Assembly (NCBI GenBank): GCA_020634885.1
Contig: JACKAW010000013.1
Span: 1-24,274 of the forward strand
Direction: 5' to 3'
DNA length: 24,274 nucleotides
Source: Anaerolineales bacterium
GTDB taxonomy: Bacteria; Chloroflexota; Anaerolineae; Anaerolineales; Villigracilaceae
A program made the translations under genes and the position numbers. Below the pieces are notes generated by a model, which saw only the letters and a program-made list of their open reading frames with translations, searched no databases and was not told the origin of the DNA. Shown one piece after another: positions 20,084-24,274 of this stretch. Every line of letters starts with the position of its first letter. The stretch's first letter is position 1.

Positions 20084-21856
20084 TTATTCCAAAATATAAC
20101 ACACGACAGAATCGCCGGGTTGGATGTCTGAGAAGTTTTTGAAACCCACACCGCACTCATACCCTTGACGGATTTCTTTTACATCATCCTTCTCATGGCG
20201 AAGAGAGGAGAGGTCGCCTTCGTAGATGATATCTGTATCGCGGTAAAGGCGGACTTTTGCGCCGCGTTTCAGTTCACCGTCAACCACCTTGCAGCCTGCC
20301 ACGCGTCCAAATTTGGATGCAGTGAAAACCTGAAGCACTGTGGCTTTGCCGAGGACCTTCTCCACAAAATCGGGTTCGAGCATACCTTTGAGCGCTTTTT
20401 CGATATCCTCGGTCATGCGGTAGATGATCTCGTACAAGCGGATATCCACGCCTTCTTTTTCAGCCATGCGGCGGGCATCTACATCTGCCTGCACGTTGAA
20501 GCCGATGATGATGGCTCTTGAAGCAGAAGCGAGCATCACATCGTTGTTGCCGATATTGCCTGTTTCTGCGTGAAGCACCTTGAGCCCAATTTCACCTTCG
20601 CCTAATTTGTTCAACTCGGTGATGATGGGGTCAAGCGAACCCTGAACATCAGCTTTGACAATGAGGTTGAGTTCCTTCGCTTCACCAGTCTGCACTTTGC
20701 TGAAGAGGTCTTCGAGTGAGAGTTTCTTGCGGGTTTGCGCCTGAGCTTTCAGCGCTTCCTGACGTTCTGCCACAATGGTACGCGCTTCTTTTTCAGAGGG
20801 GACAACTTCGAACAGATCTCCGGCGGAGGGCACATCACTGAGACCCATCACAGCTACCGGCGTAGAAGGACCCGCCTTCTTGAGCGGTTTCCCCTTGTAG
20901 TCGTTGATCGCGCGAAGTTTTCCGTGAGAGGTTCCTGCCACGATCACAGACCCCGCTGTCAGGGTTCCGTTTTGGACGAGCAGGGTTGCCAGCACACCCT
21001 TCGATTTATCCAACTCGGCTTCGATGACCGTACCGATCACCTTGCCGTTGGGGTTGGCTTTGATCTCGTTGCTATCTGCCACGAGCAGTACGCCTTCGAG
21101 CAAATCATCAATGCCTTTCTTTTGCTTGGCAGAGACGGGCACAACCATGGTATTGCCGCCCCAATCGTCGGGGACGAGTTCGAGTTCGGCGAGCTGCTGT
21201 TTTACACGGTCTGGGTTGGCATTCGGTTTATCAACCTTATTAAGCGCCACAATTAGCGGAACGCGTGCCGCTTTGGTATGGGCAATGGCTTCTCTGGTTT
21301 GGGGCATCACACCGTCATCGGCGGCGACCACCAAAATGACAATATCGGCGCCCTGGGCGCCGCGCGCGCGCATTTGAGTGAACGCCGCGTGACCGGGGGT
21401 ATCGAGAAAGGTGATCAATCGTCCCTTCATTTCCACCTGATACGCACCAATATGCTGGGTAATACCGCCTGCTTCTCCGGCTGCCACCTCGGTGGAGCGG
21501 ATGGCATCCAAAAGACTGGTCTTGCCGTGATCTACGTGCCCAAGAATGGTTACCACGGGCGGGCGTTGTTTCAATTGTGCTTTATCTTCATCTGCGATCA
21601 ACTGACGCCAGAGAGGAACTTCGCCCGCTTCTTCTTTTGAGGCTTCCTCTTCCACCGCTTCTGCCACGGCTTCAAACCCGTACTCGGCAACCACAATGGC
21701 GGCGGTATCAAAATCCACCGGTTGGTTGATGGTTGCCATGACACCGTTGGTCATCAATTTTTTGATCAGGTCAATCGGGCTTTTTTCGATCATTTGAGCC
21801 AGATCACGCACAATGATACTGGCGGGAAGTTCGATCTTGTTTCCGTTATTGCTCAT
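20084..21856 (-). CDS. infB: Translation initiation factor IF-2
   Basis: A 590-residue IF-2, the GTPase that places fMet-tRNA on the ribosome. The G domain starts with GHVDHGKT (106-113), then DTPGHAAF and NKVDKPNA. Domains II, III (DVQGSLDPIITELNKLG) and IV follow. It begins with a single IF2-N module (IIVRDLAQMIEKSPIDLIKKLM) and lacks the several-hundred-residue N-terminal extension of E. coli IF-2 (890 residues). ATG 21856 follows AAGGAGGTGG. It lies in the order nusA-ylxR-infB-rbfA. Confidence 0.97.
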   Translation of the reverse strand: MSNNGNKIELPASIIVRDLAQMIEKSPIDLIKKLMTNGVMATINQPVDFDTAAIVVAEYGFEAVAEAVEEEASKEEAGEVPLWRQLIADEDKAQLKQRPPVVTILGHVDHGKTSLLDAIRSTEVAAGEAGGITQHIGAYQVEMKGRLITFLDTPGHAAFTQMRARGAQGADIVILVVAADDGVMPQTREAIAHTKAARVPLIVALNKVDKPNANPDRVKQQLAELELVPDDWGGNTMVVPVSAKQKKGIDDLLEGVLLVADSNEIKANPNGKVIGTVIEAELDKSKGVLATLLVQNGTLTAGSVIVAGTSHGKLRAINDYKGKPLKKAGPSTPVAVMGLSDVPSAGDLFEVVPSEKEARTIVAERQEALKAQAQTRKKLSLEDLFSKVQTGEAKELNLIVKADVQGSLDPIITELNKLGEGEIGLKVLHAETGNIGNNDVMLASASRAIIIGFNVQADVDARRMAEKEGVDIRLYEIIYRMTEDIEKALKGMLEPDFVEKVLGKATVLQVFTASKFGRVAGCKVVDGELKRGAKVRLYRDTDIIYEGDLSSLRHEKDDVKEIRQGYECGVGFKNFSDIQPGDSVVCYILE

Positions 21857-21957
21857 AAGCCACCTCCTTAAAAATTACTCAATACGTTTTCTACTTCGCT
21901 GTATTCTTTTCAGGCAGCCTGTGAGTGAGTGGCTTGTTCGTTCACATGACTACATGA

Positions 21958-22263
21958 TCAGCCTTCAGCCTCTGCCTCTGGCAGAGCGTTCATAAATTCT
22001 TGCAGACGGGCGCGGTCTTCCGCCGAAATTTCCGCTTTTAATGCGTGGGCAAGTGCGCCTTTCAAGCCGCGTTCCCAACACGAACGTTTATCGTGCAGGT
22101 AAGCGCCGCGTCCTGCCAATTTCCCAGTGGGGTCTACTTGCACACCCTCTGCCGTGCGGACAACCCGCAGTAATTGGCGTTTTGCCAGAACTTCGCGGCA
22201 ACCTACACAGGTACGTTGGGGAATGTGTTTCACACGTCCTACAGTTTTTTTTGTCACATCCAA
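21958..22263 (-). CDS. rnpM: YlxR/RnpM-family RNA-binding protein
   Basis: A 101-residue DUF448 (YlxR) protein. Signatures are PQRTCVGCREVLAKRQLLRVV (split by its CVGC) and GRGAYLHDKRSCWERG. The family has recently been linked to RNase P modulation (RnpM) in Gram-positives. The first in-frame start is TTG 22263, spaced seven bases from GGAGG; GTG 22257 is an alternative. The ribosome binding site lies in one arm of the hairpin at 22270-22296. The gene sits between nusA and infB, its conserved place. Confidence 0.92.
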   Translation of the reverse strand: MDVTKKTVGRVKHIPQRTCVGCREVLAKRQLLRVVRTAEGVQVDPTGKLAGRGAYLHDKRSCWERGLKGALAHALKAEISAEDRARLQEFMNALPEAEAEG

Positions 22264-22269
22264 TTACTC

Positions 22270-22296
22270 CCCTCCTTCATCAAAAATGAAGGAGGG
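22270..22296 (-). promoter_or_regulatory. Hairpin sequestering the ylxR ribosome binding site
   Basis: An 11-bp perfect stem (CCCTCCTTCAT/ATGAAGGAGGG) with a CAAAA loop lies between nusA and ylxR. On the - strand its 3' arm ends in GAAGGAGGG, which is the ylxR Shine-Dalgarno. Folding would hide it; ribosomes finishing nusA nine bases upstream could open it. Confidence 0.6.
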
Positions 22297-22304
22297 ATAT
22301 TTTT

Positions 22305-24209
22305 CTACCAGTCGCCGCCTTCGCTGTCGCCGTCGCCGCGCTTGTGCTTCTTGCGCGAAACAACTTCGCCGAGGTCTTCGTCAAATTCGAGCGCCACGCT
22401 TTTCTTTTTGCCCTTCTTGCCCTTCTTCTTGTCGGCGTCATCATCTGCGCCATCTTCGGTTTGGAACATTTCGGGCTTCATTTGGAAGAGTTCATCGAGA
22501 TTGACACCGTCTTTGGAGACTTCGCCGTCCTCTTCCTCTTCTGCTGCGACTGGGCGCTTCTCTTTCTTCTTTTCGGCTGGTTTCTCCGCCGCAGACGGTT
22601 CTACCGCTGTAGCCACTTCTGCCACAGGTTCTACCGCAGACACCTCGGCAACGGGGGCTTCTTCGATCACTGCCGCAGCGGGTTCTTCAGCCACGGGTTC
22701 AGCAACAGGTTCGGGGTAGGTGATCGAGGCGAGACTTTCATCAATATTTTGAAGCGCCTTCGCGCCAATGCCTGGCAGACCCAACACCTTGTTCTCATCC
22801 GTTTTGAGATCGAACATTAATTGACCGACGGTTTCATAACCGGCTTCGGTGAGGATGTTGAACGTGTGTTCCTTCAACGTGGTGATACTGCCAAGAGACA
22901 TGCTAAAGGCTGCCTCAGGAATTTCGGCGCGGATGGCGGAGATGCGTTCATCTTCTTCGCGGGCGGCTTCTTCGCGGGCAAGCACCATGCGGCGTTCAAC
23001 ACGGTCTACAAATTTGGTGATAACTTCGTACTCTTCGGGGTTGATCGGGCGACCTTCTGCCTTGCGGGCGAGAATATCTTCCACCTGCGGAATGACCTCA
23101 ACTGCGGGCTTGAGTAACGCCTGAAGTTCGGCATCGCCTTGAAGTTTGGCAAGTGAATCACCCGCCGCCTCAACCAAAGATTTAATGTCGATGCGCCAGT
23201 TGGTCAGCTTTGCCGCGAGGCGGGCGTTTTGACCATCGCGCCCAATGGCAAGGCTCAATTGGTCTTCACCAACCACTACCGTGGCGGTTCGTTCTTCTTC
23301 AGAAAGATACACGCCGCTGACTTTGGCGGGGCTGATGGCTTTGGAAATATATTCAACCGGGTCGGCATCCCAAAGAATGATGTCTATCTTTTCATCGTGA
23401 AGTTCTTTGACAATGGCTTGAATACGGACGCCTTTTTGACCAACACAAGCGCCCACAGGGTCGATACCTGGCTGGGTGGCAGAGACCGCCACTTTGGCAC
23501 GGGCGCCCGGTTCGCGAGAAATGGCGCGGATCTCAACAATGCCGTGGTAGATTTCAGGCACTTCGTTTTCCATCAGGCGGCGCAAAAAGTTGCGGTGTGC
23601 GCGTGAGAGGATGATCTGCGGACCACGGTTGCCGTCTTTCACTTCGATCACCACCGCGCGGACGCGGTCGTGCAGTTTGAGCCTTTCACCGGGGATGCGC
23701 TGATTGTTTGGCATGGTGCCTTCGGCTTTCATTTCCAAGCCAATGGTGATGCCCTGTGCATTGATCGCCTGTACCAAGCCGGAGACGATCTCGCCTTCCT
23801 GACGTTGGTAGTATTCCATCTGGTTCGAGCGTTCCGCTTCACGGATGCGCTGCTGAATGACCTGACGGGCGGTTTGGGCAGCCACGCGACCAAAATCGGC
23901 GGGGGTGCTTTCTACGATCACCATGTCACCGGGCTGGCACTCGGGGTTTACCTTGCGCGCCTCGTCAACTAGCACTTCGGTGCGGTCGTCTATAATGCTG
24001 TCTTCAACGACTTCCTTTTCGGCGTATACGGTTACATGCCCAGTCTCGGGGTCTAGTTTGGCTTCCACATGTTGTGCCGCAGAGGCGCTCACAGCACGGC
24101 GGTACGCCGAAACCATTGCCGATTCAATCGCCGAGACGACAATGTCTTTCTCAAGCTGTTTCTCTTCCAGCACTTCATTGAATGCCAACGCAAAATCATT
24201 CTTTGCCAT
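22305..24209 (-). CDS. nusA: Transcription termination/antitermination factor NusA
   Basis: A 634-residue NusA, which modulates RNA polymerase pausing. The N-terminal polymerase-binding domain (about 1-130; NDFALAFNEVLEEKQLEKD) is followed by the S1 domain, then KH1 and KH2 (VGACVGQKGVRIQAIVKEL and LSLAIGRDGQNARLAAKLT). A helix-hairpin-helix-like segment (VLGLPGIGAKALQNI) lies near 480. The last 135 residues or so are extra: an Ala/Val/Glu/Pro-rich repeat tract (PVAEPVAEEPAA) and then acidic and Lys-rich patches, probably disordered. ATG 24209 follows GAGGAAG. It heads the cluster within this window; rimP would be expected just beyond the edge. Confidence 0.96.
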   Translation of the reverse strand: MAKNDFALAFNEVLEEKQLEKDIVVSAIESAMVSAYRRAVSASAAQHVEAKLDPETGHVTVYAEKEVVEDSIIDDRTEVLVDEARKVNPECQPGDMVIVESTPADFGRVAAQTARQVIQQRIREAERSNQMEYYQRQEGEIVSGLVQAINAQGITIGLEMKAEGTMPNNQRIPGERLKLHDRVRAVVIEVKDGNRGPQIILSRAHRNFLRRLMENEVPEIYHGIVEIRAISREPGARAKVAVSATQPGIDPVGACVGQKGVRIQAIVKELHDEKIDIILWDADPVEYISKAISPAKVSGVYLSEEERTATVVVGEDQLSLAIGRDGQNARLAAKLTNWRIDIKSLVEAAGDSLAKLQGDAELQALLKPAVEVIPQVEDILARKAEGRPINPEEYEVITKFVDRVERRMVLAREEAAREEDERISAIRAEIPEAAFSMSLGSITTLKEHTFNILTEAGYETVGQLMFDLKTDENKVLGLPGIGAKALQNIDESLASITYPEPVAEPVAEEPAAAVIEEAPVAEVSAVEPVAEVATAVEPSAAEKPAEKKKEKRPVAAEEEEDGEVSKDGVNLDELFQMKPEMFQTEDGADDDADKKKGKKGKKKSVALEFDEDLGEVVSRKKHKRGDGDSEGGDW

Positions 24210-24274
24210 ACTTCCTCTTCTAAAAGCTCCTTGATATGTGTCCCACCCGTGTGGGTATGTATGCCTGTAAGGTA

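Noticed and set aside
22174..22719. Ser/Ala-rich + strand frames opposite the nusA tail
   Set aside because: They mirror the low-complexity NusA C-terminus and have no start signals.
1..24274. Search for CRISPR arrays, insertion sequences, phage genes or toxin-antitoxin pairs
   Set aside because: I saw no regularly spaced direct repeats, transposase motifs, integrase or capsid signatures, or typical small overlapping gene pairs.

Overview
The window looks like chromosomal core DNA of a bacterium, most likely a Chloroflexota member of the Anaerolineae type. This placement is inference from several things: a Gram-positive-style LexA box (GAAC-N4-GTTC), a short IF2, YlxR next to NusA, frequent TTG/GTG starts, a zinc-binding L33, and the DUF2089/SHOCT-like/DUF4097 gene set. 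No 16S rRNA or phage hallmark is present.

Layout. (1) Bases 23-3792, + strand: rpmG, tRNA-Trp(CCA), secE, nusG, rplK, rplA, rplJ, rplL. The RNA control elements include two copies of an L1-type mRNA motif (before rplK and before rplA), an L10-type leader ending in an attenuator before rplJ, and a hairpin that displays the rplL ribosome binding site. (2) lexA on the - strand, convergent with rplL across a perfect 22-bp bidirectional terminator, with a LexA box between its own -35 and -10. (3) Bases 4524-5077: the lexA promoter, a 78-residue remnant of a CorA-type magnesium transporter, and a strong AT-rich sigma-70 promoter. (4) Bases 5078-10429, + strand: a putative envelope-stress or efflux locus. 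It holds a DUF2089 zinc-ribbon/HTH regulator, a DUF4097-like beta-helix protein, a two-TM protein, an MFS exporter, a small soluble protein and a second MFS exporter. Four of these six proteins carry the same roughly 30-residue SHOCT-like helical module, and two of them are paralogues differing by a membrane insert. This is the best candidate for an under-described system. (5) Bases 10565-15020, + strand: a ketopantoate-reductase-family enzyme, a signal-peptide-less HtrA protease, a LuxR-type regulator with a degenerate receiver, and a four-part class III nucleotide cyclase. (6) Bases 15058-24209, - strand: a DUF4349 lipoprotein, a Nudix hydrolase, then the classical nusA-ylxR-infB-rbfA-nrnA-truB-ribF translation/transcription cluster. 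The window ends just upstream of nusA, where rimP would be expected.

How it works together. Both ends are growth-linked expression machinery. Their RNA hairpins overlap ribosome binding sites or starts (rplL, ylxR, ribF), which suggests post-transcriptional tuning. The middle is accessory: stress sensing and regulation (LexA, DUF2089, pseudo-receiver LuxR, cyclase), proteolysis (HtrA) and export (two MFS). The functional link among the SHOCT-like proteins is inferred from the shared module, tight spacing and a common upstream promoter; it is not demonstrated.
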